In this document: piece by piece, positions 40,782 through 54,600 of the stretch | Layout: the number at the start of each line of letters is the position of its first letter | Position numbering within the stretch: position 1 is the first letter of the stretch | Origin: Symbiodinium sp. CCMP2592 | Lineage: Eukaryota; Sar; Dinophyceae; Suessiales; Symbiodiniaceae | Direction of reading: 5' to 3' | DNA length: 64,000 bases | NCBI GenBank assembly: GCA_905221615.1 | Contig: CAJNDT010006024.1 | Span: 2,705,764 to 2,769,763 of the forward strand | Position numbers and translations under genes: made by a program | The notes under the pieces: model-generated | The model's input: only the letters and a program-made list of their open reading frames with translations | Told to the model about the DNA's origin: nothing | Databases searched by the model: none

Positions 40782-41190
40782 TGTAAATGTAAGTAACTAT
40801 ATAATGCAGGCTATGCGGACCTCATGGCCTCGTCTAGGAATAACCGAACCGAGTAGCTAAAGTCTGAATGTGAAATGTTACCCATTGACCCATACAGCAC
40901 GCTGTGATTGACTATTTGTAAAATTTACATAGTTATAGCTAGACTGCTAATTATATTATATTATGGTTGTTGTTGCAGTGGTTAGTTGTAGTTTCACGTA
41001 TGTACATATCATATGAATATAGACATATATCATATAAATATATTCTGATTCTTATTAGACTATAAGATAACCATAAGATATGTATATATAATATAATATA
41101 TAATATAATATAATATAATTATATATATATAATTATCACAGACTTAACTATTCATATGATGACAGTTCAATATTGCACAAATAAAATCAG

Positions 41191-44100
41191 TCGAGGACAA
41201 AAAAAGCTTTCGTGCTGGCGGCTTCCATGGTCGGTACACCGCTTGGACAGCGCTTGATTGGGGACGCCAATGCGCTCTACATCAAGCGCAAGGAGCAGAC
41301 AGGCAAATGGGACGAGTTGCAGAAGGTTTGTGATGAGCTCAACGCTGCACCAGCAGGATCTATGACGCCAGAACAGCTGGTACACAGGCGGGTTTCCTAC
41401 TTAACGTAACTTAATTTAACTTAACAAACTTAACACTAGCAAATTACCGGTCCATTGGAACACATCGAGTCGAATGGTTTAGGGCGGTTTAAGGTTTAAT
41501 TAGGGCCGTTTAGGGTTTAGGGGTTTAGGGGTTTAGGGTTTAGGGACTCGCGAGTATTGTGCGTCGTGAGCTTAGTCAAAGAGTCAAACCACAGTCCAAG
41601 CTGTGTATTAGTATAAGCTATGGATGCAGGTGCACACTGCTTCGCTCTATGCGGACAAGCCTGGGTGCTATCCAAGCAGACAAAGCGACGGCTAAGTCAG
41701 TGGGGAAACCAGAGCTCGCGGACAAGACCGTTGTGCTCGCCCAGCACACCCGAGAGACCATTTTCCATGTGTTGCAGATCGAGGCAGCCTGATTGATTGG
41801 GTATGTTTGGTTAGGTTGTTCGATTATGTTCCAAGTTTCTGATTCCAGGTTGCAACTTCAGTATCCTGAGGTCAGGTGAAATTTGGAATGAATGATTTTT
41901 CAAGGTCCGGGTTCCGCGCTTTAGGTCTCACCGCCCCTATGGCCAAGCTGTAGACTTCTGTAAACTTTCAAAAAAAATATTATAATCATCTAATCAACTC
42001 TAAAATTTAAATTTTAAACTTTAAAGTTAAAGCTTTAAAGCTCTAGACTCTGAACTCTAAACCCCAGACCTGTAAACCTGAAGCTCAAGACACACAACGC
42101 AAAACCTAAACACTCAACTAATGATAATGACAATAATTTAATGCATTCCGACTCTAATTCGATTGCGATTCCTGGACGTGTAGGACTGTAAACTGTGAAG
42201 AGTGCAGTCGTTTTTGTTTGAACCTTTAACACTTCAGTCACTTCAGCTTAAGACCCATGCATAGTTCCGGTTTCGGGTCGGAGTATGTTAGATTATGCCA
42301 TCCGTTATCTGTTATAGTTATGGTAATAGGTAATAGGTATAATAGTCATGGTTCCATAGTGTTTCCAGATTCTCAAGAGCCAAGATTGCAGGTGCTGCCG
42401 TGGGCTGTTCAAGCAGTGGACACGCTGGCAAACGACAAGATTCTGATCGAGCCACCCGTAGAAACGTGGCATGGGATGGCGGCCGTGTGTGACAGCTCGG
42501 AGTTTGAGCCGTTCAAGGGAATGTTGGATGCCTGTGCAGACATCAGCAAAGTGAGTGTCAAAGTCAAGGGCAAGTCGGCCGGCGTTAAGGAGTTGACGCC
42601 GCCTGTGGATTCTATGACCGCCAAACTTCAGGAGATCACCGACATTGGTTTGCACTGAGTTTGCACTGAAGTTTGCATTGTGCACTAACTACACTATCAG
42701 ATACAAGCTATCCAGCATAAATCAATCTACAAAACAAGAACTGGTGAACTTTATAAACATAATACAGCATCAAAGTTATACTATATTATATTTATAAATT
42801 TATAAAGTTTACCAGTTCTTGTTGTAGTAGATTGATGGTTAATCGTTGTTGTTACTGCTGCTGCTAGCTGTGGTTTGTAGTTATTACTATGGTGTGTAGG
42901 TTGTTCTGTTCTGTTGTTTCTATGTGATTCTATCCTATACCAATACTAGCACTAAGACTCATACTGATACGAATGCTAATACTAGTACCAGTACTATACT
43001 TTCAACTTTCAATCTATTAGTATAATGTTGTGGGAGTTGCTTTAGCTTTAGACTCGACTCTACTCATTATTGTCACTCACATAGTACAGCCCTTCACATC
43101 TGAGATTTTTTAATGGGTTTGACAACTGACTCTAGCTTCATAGGACGGGAGTCCAGGTAGCTAAATGATAACTACCATAATTCCATGATTCGTTTGCTGG
43201 GCTTACTTGATTCAGATATCAGCAGCTCGGATTGAACAAAGTTGCGGGACGGTATACATCGTTATGAATTAAAAGTTATATATATATAATATAGGTTCAT
43301 ATAGATAATATAGATCGTGATTAAAAATTTAAAATTAACAATAAAAAACAAGAAAGAATAAATCTGGCCCTTCAAACTCATTGAGTCGGCAGCCCTAAAC
43401 ACAACCCTGTTACACAACTAAGGATCTGTTACCGGCATGGGCCAAGTGTGTCGAGATAGATGAGCCCGATAAGGTCACCGAAACCATCGTGGACGCTCTC
43501 AAGAAGCTGGGTGCCGCCATTAGCGAGATGCGGAGCGATGTGTCTGATGGCTTCATCAAGGACGCTTGCAAGCACGTGGGCAAGACCTTGCGGAGCATAC
43601 TTGTGGGCGAGGCGGTCGGCTCTTGTGTGGAGGAGATGGAGAAGATGAAATTGTGGATATCGTCGCTCTCACTCGACGATGCGCGCCGAGAGCCGATGAT
43701 CAAGACGATTACGATCGGAGACGCGCTGATTGCTGGTAGACGCCTGGTCTGCAATAACTCTTCGCTCCGAACATGTTAGTACTATTCCTCGAAGTTTAGT
43801 CGGTCAAGTCAAGTCTGTTGACTCTTGACTCTTGAGAATCATTTAGTTTTAGTCTAAGTCTTAGTCGAGAGTCGAGAGTCGAGAGTAACCTAAGTAACTC
43901 ACGAAATCCCGCTGTGATACACATGAAACTTGAACTTGCAACACTGCGACACATACAGTTTCCAAGGTTCCAATCAATTAATTCAATTAATCAAACTAAT
44001 CAAACCAAACGAATCTAGAAAGATGTTTCAGTGAATAGTGACTAGCGACTCGCGCAACACTTGATAATTCAATCTGTATACTAGTATACTGTATACTTGT

Positions 44101-46711
44101 ATACTGTATATTGTATACTAGTATACGTATAATAGTAGTGTTTATAGATCTAGGAAATCAGGAATCCCATCAACACCAATAGAGTGACTCCAGGGTGATT
44201 AAGCGGGAGGGGGGTACTCGAGGCTCAGGTAATCAAGCAGCAATGGCCACTCAGTTAATTTCTCCGACCGGAAGTGTCTCTAGACTCTAGACTCTAGAGT
44301 CCAGAGACGCGACTCTGGTTTCTAGACTCTTGAATTCGAGACTCTCCCGGATGAGCCCCTTAGGATTATTTGGTAGTTCAGACGGTTTAAATGTAGATGC
44401 ACGTAGCTACAGGGAGTGGCTTGTCGCGTGTCACGGGACGCTAGTCGTTGGACTCGTTCACTAGATCGTGGTTACACTCAACTGCTGGCTAGGCTGGCAT
44501 GAATGTCCAGGTTTACGGGTTTCCCCTAACCGACGACCCAACACCTTTGGCCACGTAGCATGCAAATGGTGTTGCGTTGCGTGTAATTTGCCAGATAACT
44601 TGGATCCGGCAGGCATTGCAAAGCAAGAGTGGAGGTCCGATGCAGCTACATCGGAGGGCAGGATCACTGCCTTGGGTCTGATGGTTCGCTCCGGGCGGCT
44701 TCTGGCTGATTTCTCGACAGATGATTCGGTGACGCTGGTCAGCCACCTGATGATGGACGGGGACACCCATGGGGAGACAAAAGTCGACGCACTGTTGACC
44801 GCCTACACATCGGGCTTCTGCACAGAGGCGACCACGAGCCTGAACGACTGGGTTCAGGCGAAGGCTACTAGGTTCCGATTTCATTTTCATTATTTCATTT
44901 CAGGCTCAGGTTAAGTCACGGTGATTATTTAGATTTCAGAATTCTTGACGCTAGAGCCTGGAGTCTAGAGTCTAGAGTCTAGCGTCCACAGCCTACTGTC
45001 CTGAGTCCGGAGTCCTGGATAAAGTCTAGAGTCTAGAGAGGAGTCTAGAGTCTAGAGTCTAGAGTCTAGTCCAGAGTCTAGAGTGTCTGAAGTCTACAGT
45101 GTACAGTGTACAGATTGATTGTGTTTTTTTTTTCCGATTTCAATTGCTGCTAGACCCAGGAGTCTGCATTCACGCCGCTGAAGGCAGAGACAGCGCATGT
45201 GCCGGACATCTCTGCGTTGGATTGTGCCATCTTCAAAGACGGCGCTTGTCCGGCCATCTCCGACATCCCAGCTCTCAAAGGCATGGATGTCGAAGCCCTT
45301 AGCAAGCATACCTCAGCCATCCAGATCATCGTCAATGAAATGGAGGACATCGTTGCTTCGTGATTATAATAATATTAAATTTATAATTATATTAATATTA
45401 ATTAATTAATATTAACATTACTATTAATATTAATATTCTAATAAGTAGGAGCGCGCATACCGCGTAGCTTCTCGGATTGATCAGTCAATACTCAATACTC
45501 AATATGTGCGGCGATGCATGTTGTTGCATGCCATTCGCTACAGTGCAGATTCGATTCGATACAGATGATCATACAGCATGTGTTGATTTGCGTTCCTGGG
45601 TTCTAGGTCCATCCACATAAGTAATTAGACTCCAGGCGTTAGACTCAAGGCTCAAGAAGACTCACGACTCATGACCCAAGGCCCAAAACTTAAGAAGATT
45701 AAGGCCAGGCCTTTGATAGGAAATAGAATCCTGAATGTAGAACCACTCAATACTGAATTCAATGCTGTGTCGAACTGTTGTGTGCATTCTCAAATGCTAA
45801 AATTCCCAAACTATCCTTAAACTACTTTAATCATTTTAATCATTCTAGTCTTTACTTATTTATTGTGTACTTGCTAGGCCACATATTACTAGACTACAGT
45901 TTGCTCACTATATCATTACATACCACAATCCATACTCTATCCGACTCTATCCTCTGTATTAGACTTTAGACTCTAGACAATATAGAATCTAGAATCATGC
46001 CACTAGCACTTTCCAGACCCCAACCGTACTAGTTACATAACTGCACGGGGAGGGGGGGGGGGGTTCGCAGTACGGCGACAGGACCTTGGAAGCAAGGCTT
46101 CGTTGGATCTGTCCACCTATGGCTTCTTCGGGCAGGTGGGGCCGTTATAGTATGAATCATAATCCTATCAGAATAGCTTATCTTTAGTGTGCTTTAGTAA
46201 CTTTAGTAATATAATATATAGTATAGTATAGTAGTGTAAGCAGTTCTTGTCCAACCTGCATCTCATCTCTGCATAACACAAAGGGTTTCTTCAAGTAACT
46301 TGGTTTAGTCATAATTTATAATGTTATAAGAATAATGTTATATTATGTAATGTACTAGGGTGGTCTTGAGTCGTCGAGTCGTTAATCTTTGCTCGCTAGC
46401 ATAGTTGTGTCAGTTGTGTCGTTGTGTCACACGTCCCAAGTCCAGGTCCATAGTCTGGACTGTGTGGCTGCTCCGTGAGACATGTGTCCTGTCGACGTGT
46501 TGATGCAGGCAAAGAGCCTTTGCGTGAACCTGATGACAGTGCTGGCCACCGTGACGGTGGTGAAGATCCTCTCGTGCAAAAGGTTCTTGCGTGCCGTGAA
46601 TGCTGGTGAGGCATTGCCGAAGGCATTGGTTACGAATTTGGAACAGACTCTCGCTGCGTGCAAGCATTCGTCGCTCCCGATTCCGGGAGAGTTGCAAGCC
46701 ACCGCCCTCAA
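41191..46711 (+). CDS. Unknown multi-exon gene, copy 2, 5'-truncated by the gap
   Basis: Exon-like blocks C-I are repeated at 41191-41391, 41630-41789, 42392-42647, 43423-43735, 44595-44871, 45160-45359 and 46509-46711, with unchanged reading frames. Blocks A and B of copy 1 would fall in or before the gap. Function is unknown, as for copy 1. Confidence 0.5.
41477..41545. repeat. Telomere-like TTTAGGG patch, copy 2
   Basis: Same as 3113-3181. Confidence 0.85.
42721..42836. repeat. Hairpin, copy 2 of 4357-4472
   Basis: Same inverted arms and loop, unchanged. Confidence 0.75.
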
Positions 46712-49700
46712 GTACACCCAGAAGCAAACAGCATAAAGTGCTGTTTGTGGCAGTCCGACCCCCTGCTGTTGAATGTTCGAGGTTTTAGAAACTAGTTTCT
46801 AAATTCTAGAGTCTAGAGTCTAGTCTAGAGTCTAGAGTTAGGGTTTGGTGTCTGTGAAAATAAGTAGTAAATTAAGCGATACTGATATACTATTAAGTAA
46901 TTTATATTAGGCCCAGGTCTAAGTCGTTTATGTTGTTCGGTTATGTCACAGTTATGTCTTTTGTTTCAACTTCCAACTTCCAACGTTTAAGTCGTACAGG
47001 TCCATGTTTGGAATATGACTTGAGATTGAAAACTTGAGTGGTGAGCCAGTGATTCAACATTATGTGGTGTTTCATAGTGTCACATGTTATCGTGGCACGT
47101 CCTCACAATCTTACATGGGGTGGCGAAGGATAGTGTGTGTTCATAGCTTCATAGTGAGAGTAGCCGTATCATTAACTGCGCGAGGATAGCAGGTCACGTA
47201 TGCCGCCCTATGCCATTGCATTGGTCAGTCACTTGTCGTTTCGACTTTGCGCGGGATGCTTAGCCCGTTCGACCAGACGGAAGGGTACGTAGTATAGAAT
47301 GTGGTTGAACCTCTTGACTCTTGACTCAATACTTCAAAACTCAAAACTACTAGTATTAGTTATAAATATAAAGTTATGAATCATCAATATTAAGTCTATA
47401 TTCCAGAGTCTAGCGATTAGAGTCTAGTCCGTCTAGAGTCTAGAGTCTAGAATCAAGTAGAAAAACTATATATAGATTTTATGTTTTTGTTCGCAGGGCA
47501 CAATCGCATTGTCTTTTGTAACGGTTGCCTTCAACCTTTACCTTTAACTTTAACGTACCAGTTTCCGTGATTGGGTTTGTTTTGGTCTTGTTATGTTTGT
47601 ACTATGTACTTAGTTTGTACTGTAGACTCTAGACTCTAGACTCTAGTCTCTAGACTAGAGTGAATCTAGAATCTAGAATCTAGAATCTGGAGTCTGATTA
47701 GAGTCTATAGAGTCTATACTGTAGTCTAGAGTCTGTACCGTAGCGGCGCAAGTTGGTACCCCGGCATCGAGGATCTCGGTTGCAGAGTTTCGATTCTAGG
47801 TTCCAGATATGTTGGTTCCTTGGATTTTAGAATTTAGCATTTAGAATTTAGATTTTGGGCTTTAGATTCTTGATTCGATTCTAGATGATTCTAGATTCTA
47901 GATTCTAGATTCACGATTCCTAGACCGAATATATATGCATCCTGTGTTGGTCAACATTGTTTCTAGCCGATTCTAGCCTTTCCGTTTTAGACCAGGGCCG
48001 TTGAGCGCGGAATAGTTGCCGCTTGGGCTAGTGATGTGGCGCATTAGGTGCAATTCGTGAACGAAGCATATGCAAAGCAGATGGGGTGGACATGTCGGGC
48101 ATGAGTTGCTTGAGGCAGGTTTCTTTGAACTTTGATCATACCGATACCATGCCACCAAGGCGTGGTTCGTGAGTGTGAGTTTCGTTTGCTCACGGGCGGA
48201 TCTGGATGTAGGCCGCTGCCGCAGCCTGATCCGAGACTGCACGTACACTACGTACATCATGGCCTCGGCCTCAACCCTCATAAGAATAGTAACAATAGTC
48301 GAGTCTAGTCTAGAGTCTAGAGTCTAGAATCCAAAGTTCTTATTATTATAATTTTTATTATAATAATAAGAACTCTGGATTCTAGACTCTAGACTCTAGA
48401 CTAGACTAGACTCTAGACTCTAGACCCTTAAACTCTTATTCTTAGAGGCTTAGACCCTTACTTAGGGTTGTCCCGGCCCTGCCCTGTAGTACGCAATCTT
48501 AGTGAGAGTCTTGAGTCTTGAGTCTGAGTCTTGACTCTTGAGTCAGAGTCTGACATCAGAAATCTCAATCACAGCCACAGCCTTGCCTTACCTTACATCA
48601 ACCTGACCTACCGTCCCACCATACATTTAGGGATTCAAGATTCTAGATTCAAGATTCTAGATTCTAGATTCCGGATTGTAGATCGCACAGGCTCTAAGTT
48701 TAGAGTCTAGAATCAAGAGTCTAGAGTCTAGTCTAGATTCTAGATTTTCTAGATTCTAGATTCTAGATTGACGATTACAAATTCTAAGTCAGTGTCGGAT
48801 CATCCAGAGCCCCTTGAGCCTTGAACCCGAGACTTTGGCCAGGAAGATGTCAACTCTACCAACCTGAGTTCGACAAACCTGCCATCCATCCGTACTCCCG
48901 TGTGTTGTACAGGTTCACGCAGGTTACGGATGACTATACCGTACATTACTAGAGTCTAGAGTCTAGAGTTTCAGGTGGCTCATTTTTGCATGGCGTGTTC
49001 CGTGTGGACACCTTGTGGACATAGACTGCTCGTGTGGTTGAACGGTAGTTGAACAGATGCTGTATATTAGGGTGACACGCTGGGCAGCTTGACGTAGCAG
49101 GGTCGCAAGTCACGTATGACACGCTTGGCTTGACTTAGCAGTTTCCACTTTCCACATTGGACACAGATTGCTCGAGTGGTATGCCATGTCCCCTGCGCTG
49201 ACATGGTTGGGGTTCGACCGGTCTGCTGTTGGGCGTGATCGCTGCCACCGAGTGATCGACTGACTACTTTAATTGAGTTCCGTTCCTAGCGAGCCCACCA
49301 CACCAGTACGATATTCAAAGACCCGAAGCTCTGCGCTTCAGCAAGCCTCACGTGCGACCGTTCAGACAGTGTTACAAAACAGGGAGGGCGTGAATGCACG
49401 CAGGACCACTTAGTGCTGAGTGCATCCCGACTCTTGAAACACTTGCTTGATTCTTGAGTGAAACTCGAGAACTGTTGAGTTGAAACTTGAATGTCATGAC
49501 CGGCATGGGCATGGACTCCATCCGAGCATCCAGGTCCAGCGCAAATTCGGAACGACATGGGAGTTGGAGTCGTGGCAATATGATCATGTTCAGATCAGAA
49601 CCTAAACTTTAGGTTAGCTACGGTTAGTTATGTTATGTTACTATGTTGTTTAAGTTGTTCAATTTTTTCAATTTAGTCACTGTGTCACTAACTAATAGTT

Positions 49701-49814
49701 TTTAATTGCCCCAGTTCCTAATACTCCCGGCTGAGACGGCCTAAGCTGAAACTTTCAAACTGAAACACGCGAGCTCAGACGTTGTGAGCTTGTTGCTGTG
49801 TCTCAGTGAGACAG
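46712..49814. other. Non-coding TCTAGAG-rich stretch, copy 2
   Basis: Same arrays and no secure exon, as at 8348-11450. Confidence 0.5.
48303..48406. repeat. Long hairpin, copy 2 of 9939-10042
   Basis: Same ~50-bp arms and TTTT loop. Confidence 0.85.
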
Positions 49815-51609
49815 ATGGGGAAGCGAGGTGGCGAACCTGTCGCCAAGGCGACACCGAAAGCAGCAAAAGCGAAGGCGGCTGCACCAGATGTGCCGAAGGC
49901 CAAGCCTGCGGTTCGAAAGAAGAAGGCGGACAAGGATGATTGCAGTTTGCCAGTCACGACTCCAGAGGAGCAGGCGAAGGCTCGTGATCAATGGCGACAG
50001 CTTGGGTTCATGAAGAAAATCGACGGGTCGGAGGCGCGTGAGTAAGAGTCGAATCAACATCCAAGAGTTTGGGGGGATTAGGCGGATTAGGGGGGGGGGG
50101 GGGGGGGTGAAAGTTTACAGTCCAGTGTTGAGATTCGAGATGAATCAGCTGTTGATATTGATATGTTATACGAGCTGTAATTCAGTGTTTTTGATGTCTT
50201 GTATCAGTTACAAGTTACAAGTTACAACCAACTGTATCTGAAATCATTCACCTGTCTTAGCCTAGAACCTTGGGCCCCGTACTCACGAAGACAGGTACGT
50301 TGGATGACAGTTGAGTAGTCGAGTCCGAGTGTCGAATCTTGAGTCTGGGTCTTGAGTCTTGAGTCTTGAGTGTTGAGAAGTTGGTTCTTCGGTTCGATCC
50401 GAATTGAATTGAGAGCCATGAGTCATCATGAGTAAGATTCAAGTCGAGAGTCACCGCTTCAACTACCACATGTGCTAGCATATGACGAGGTTGGTAAAGC
50501 CTGCCAGCGATATGAGCTGGAACCAGAAACCAGAGCGATTCTAGATTCTAGATTCTAGACGATTCTAGACTCTAGACTCTAACTCTAACTCTAACTCTAA
50601 CTTCTAGATTTTACACCCTGCCACAAGCCTATCGAAACCGCTGCAGGGCACTTCGTCAGCACCTGCATCGACACCGCAACCGTCACACCTAGCGTCGTCG
50701 TCAACCGCATCCGCGGCAAGTCACCAGAGTGGGCCCAGCACAACGACAACGACAGTGGGCCCAGATCCTACGCTGGCACATGCATCGGCGCCGCAACCGT
50801 CGCTCCCAGCATCGTCGCTGGTCGCACCCGCAGCAAGTCACGCGAGCGGGCCGGACACAGATGCAGGGATGGCTGCGGACGTGAACCCGTTGACACCGCA
50901 GACACAGGAAACCCTCCTGTTGGAGCTGGAGGCAGAGCTAGGTTTGGATTTGGAGGGGACGAGCTGTGACAAAGCTCAGCTGGGCGATGGCAGTGCGACG
51001 GCGGAGCACGTGGGCACCAATGTCGTGGAGCCGAGTGATGATAATCGGCAGACCGCAGGAACCACACAGATCGAGGCTATGGAGACACAACCCATGGAGA
51101 CACAGACTGATCAGGCGCCCAGCAGCATCACAGCGCAGGAAGACACAGCTATGATGATCGGGGAAGGAGAGACAGTTGATCAGACGTCCGACAGCAAAGC
51201 GCAGGGAGATCTAGCCATGAACACGGCGGCTATGATGGAGGAGAAAACGGAGGCGGTTGAGCAGACGTCCGACATGAACAGTCGTGAAGGCCAGACAGAC
51301 TCAGCAGCTATGGCAGCTACGACAGCTACGACTCCTATGGCTGTGACTCAGGCTGCGACCCATGAAGAGCCAGTGGATACTCGAACTTGAACCAGAAATA
51401 GTGATTAGTAGTAATTAATAATAACTGAGAATGTTTATGATTATGATGATACGATAAAGTCGATTGATTCTCGATTCACTGTTCAAGCAATTCAAGTAGT
51501 ATTCAATATTCATTTGTAGGCCCTAGGCCCTAGGCCCTAGACTCGACCCTGAGCCCTACGCCCTAAGCTCCCTAACATAAACTATGACTATAAACTAAAA
51601 TAACTAAAA

Positions 51610-51651
<42 letters not shown>

Positions 51652-54600
51652 TTAACATATATACGCGTACGTTCTTATAAGTGTAGCCTTGGAGGGAGAA
51701 GGGGAGAAGGGAGGGAGGTGGGAGGGAGTGGGGTGGGGGGGGGGGGGAGGGGAGGGGGGGGGGGGGGGCTTGGGTGGCATCAGGATCCTTCGCCAGCTCC
51801 TGCCGATCATCAAGACGACGGCACTCGTCCGGATGCAGATGGTACGGGCGGTCCTGATGAGGCAGAAGTAGATGGCATGTTTGCGGATGATCTTGACAAT
51901 GGCGATGGAGACAAGCAGCAGGACGAGGAGGAGTATTAGTCGTAGTATGAGTCATTATTCATATTGTCATATTATCATCGATCGATAGCAGATTGGTACT
52001 TGATTCATTGATAAATGATAAATGATAAATGATATTTGATATTGATATTGATTAATATTGATGTAAATGTAAATTATCAATTGATATGATAATTATGATA
52101 ACTGACTAATTGTCACAGTGACAAAGGATAGTGCCAGCGTGACAGTTGGCAGTTGGCGTCATTTCGCCAGTAGTCCGTAGATAGATGCAGGTATGCTCGT
52201 TGAAATGCCTAGAGTCCAGCCTAGAGTCTAGGGCCTAGAGCCTAGAGTCTCTAGAGAGTCTAGTTTAGATATCAGTTACGTTAAGTTAGATTTGAGGTTT
52301 TTTTTTCGACATGGTTTAGATTATAGAGACCTGAGACTCAGGTGCGGATTAGCAGACTTAGTACTTACAATTCCGTTGGTGACTTTCAAGTTTCAAGTTT
52401 CAAGCTAGCAGCTCCAATATTGAATATTGAACCACCAACCATGATCATTAGATCGTGCGCTGGTTTCTGGTGCTGGGTCCAGGTCCTAAACCTGAACCTA
52501 TTTATCCGATCTGTCGCTACAACGAAACGAAGCCTAACTAAGCACAGAAACTCAATTAAATTATGTCAGTCTGTTGTGAACGAAACTAACCGAACGATCT
52601 CCGCAGGATGACGCTGAGAGCGACGTCTATGAAGGCGTGTACGCGGCGTACGCAGGTCCGCCGGATCCACACAGCTACCCTCGCATCGTGAATGTGCTTG
52701 GCAGTTCTGCCAAAGATGCTCGGACAGATAGATCATTATGTCACCTCATGTCAGATTTTCCAGGAAACCTTCTGCTTGGGACTTCGTTGTTTTACATTCA
52801 TAAGTTGTTCGCCTTTACACTTTCCACTTTCCACTGCACTGTACTGCGTGCTCAGCTCCCATGTGGTGATCGCTGTACTGGCAGCATACAAGAATGCTTG
52901 AACAATAAATATACCGGGACTCCTGGCGAAGATGTCTAGAGTCAGAGTCTAGAATCTAGAGTCTAGAGTGAGTCTAAGAGTCTAAAACAGTACGCGCTAA
53001 GCCCGCTCGATTGATCAGGTCATAACTAGTGCAACTAATCCCTAGACTCCAAACTCTATTCTACTTCTATACCCTAAGCCCTAAGCCTAAGCCAGGTAAT
53101 GTTCCAGAACCTCTTGGCGGCCATGCCGGATATGCCGTCACGAATCCGGGCGTTGCCTCCGGATTTGGGGATTGGCGATTGCTTCACCGGAGTGGGCACC
53201 TGCTCCATGGTCCTCACAGCAGCATTCAAGGAACTACAACGACGGCTGCCGGCGGATTGCACTGAACACATTGAGGCACCCTTCAGCTTAAACTTAAACT
53301 GCCTATCGAGTCCAATCGATTATTTACCGATGGTATGACTCGGTATGACTTATGGTGCTTTGCGCACGATGACTGCATTGCAATTTCGAAGTGGCAAACT
53401 CCAAAGCCCATATGGCTTTAACTTTAACGCTGACTTTTTGGAGTCTTGCATTTCTATTTATCTAGTTTACAATCTATACTCGAAAATTGAAAAGGATATC
53501 ACCCACACCACGACCAGGGGTCTCAGATTAAGTCCCAATGTAGTTTCAAGTAGCTAGTTAAACTACGCTAAGATAGGAAGTTAAGAATTACTAGATGAAA
53601 AGAATGAGTACACGATTCCAGTGGATCGGAATAAGAGAATAACTAAGTTTATATGACATTCAGTAAATCATGAGACGCGTGAATGTGCAACTCAGTGTGT
53701 GTGGGGGGGGGGGGGGGGTAGTTTGATAATCTTATCGAATCCAATATATGCGTATGTACTCAGGTCCATAACAGATGCATATAATATACTTTAATATACG
53801 TCTGTTTTATGTGTTTTACTATTAGTAGTAGTAGCAATCCACACGCTTGACAGCACCAGCCTACTTCATGTAGCTTTTTGTTTCGTAGCACGAGAGGACT
53901 TAGCATACCTGCTTGTGCCTTTGCGGGAAGGTGATGCATCATTTCATGGCAGAGAACGTCCCGTGGAAGCAGAAATTTCTGCAGTCCGGCATCCTGACGG
54001 AATCCTCATTGCCGGAGCAAGAGACATGTCTATTCAGCGACGCTTGCACAATGACCACCGAAGAGCGTGTGTGTGTTCGCCACGAGGCATGCTGTGACTC
54101 TTGGGCTAAATTTCTTTACTTCTACCTTATATGACGTAGGAATCCAGTCAGTTGCCACACCTCTCCTTTGTGATGCATGAAACCTACCTACTGCCAAGGA
54201 TCTCCCCGAAACGTTATGGTTTTTCAACGGTGGCTTCTCGTGCAGATCGTTCAGTCGCCTGCACCCGGATGCCAAGAACATGAAAACAGCCATGAAGGAT
54301 GACAACCAGGACATCCCGGACTTTCAACTTTCAAGTTTAACGAATCATGAATGAATCATGATGAATCTGTTTGGTGTTGTAAGTTAAGTTGTAAGTGTTG
54401 TAACATGTTGTAACAGTGTAACAGTAGCAGTGTTGTAGTAAGTATTTGTAAACTTGTAAACTTATAAAGCTTGTCTACAGTCGGTTATGGTATGTCAAGT
54501 TTTGTCAGTCATGTCTCACTTGTTGCATGGTTGAAGTTGAAACTACTAATGTGGACGGTACCGGCAACGGTTACGTTTATGTATGTCGAGCCAAGGCCAT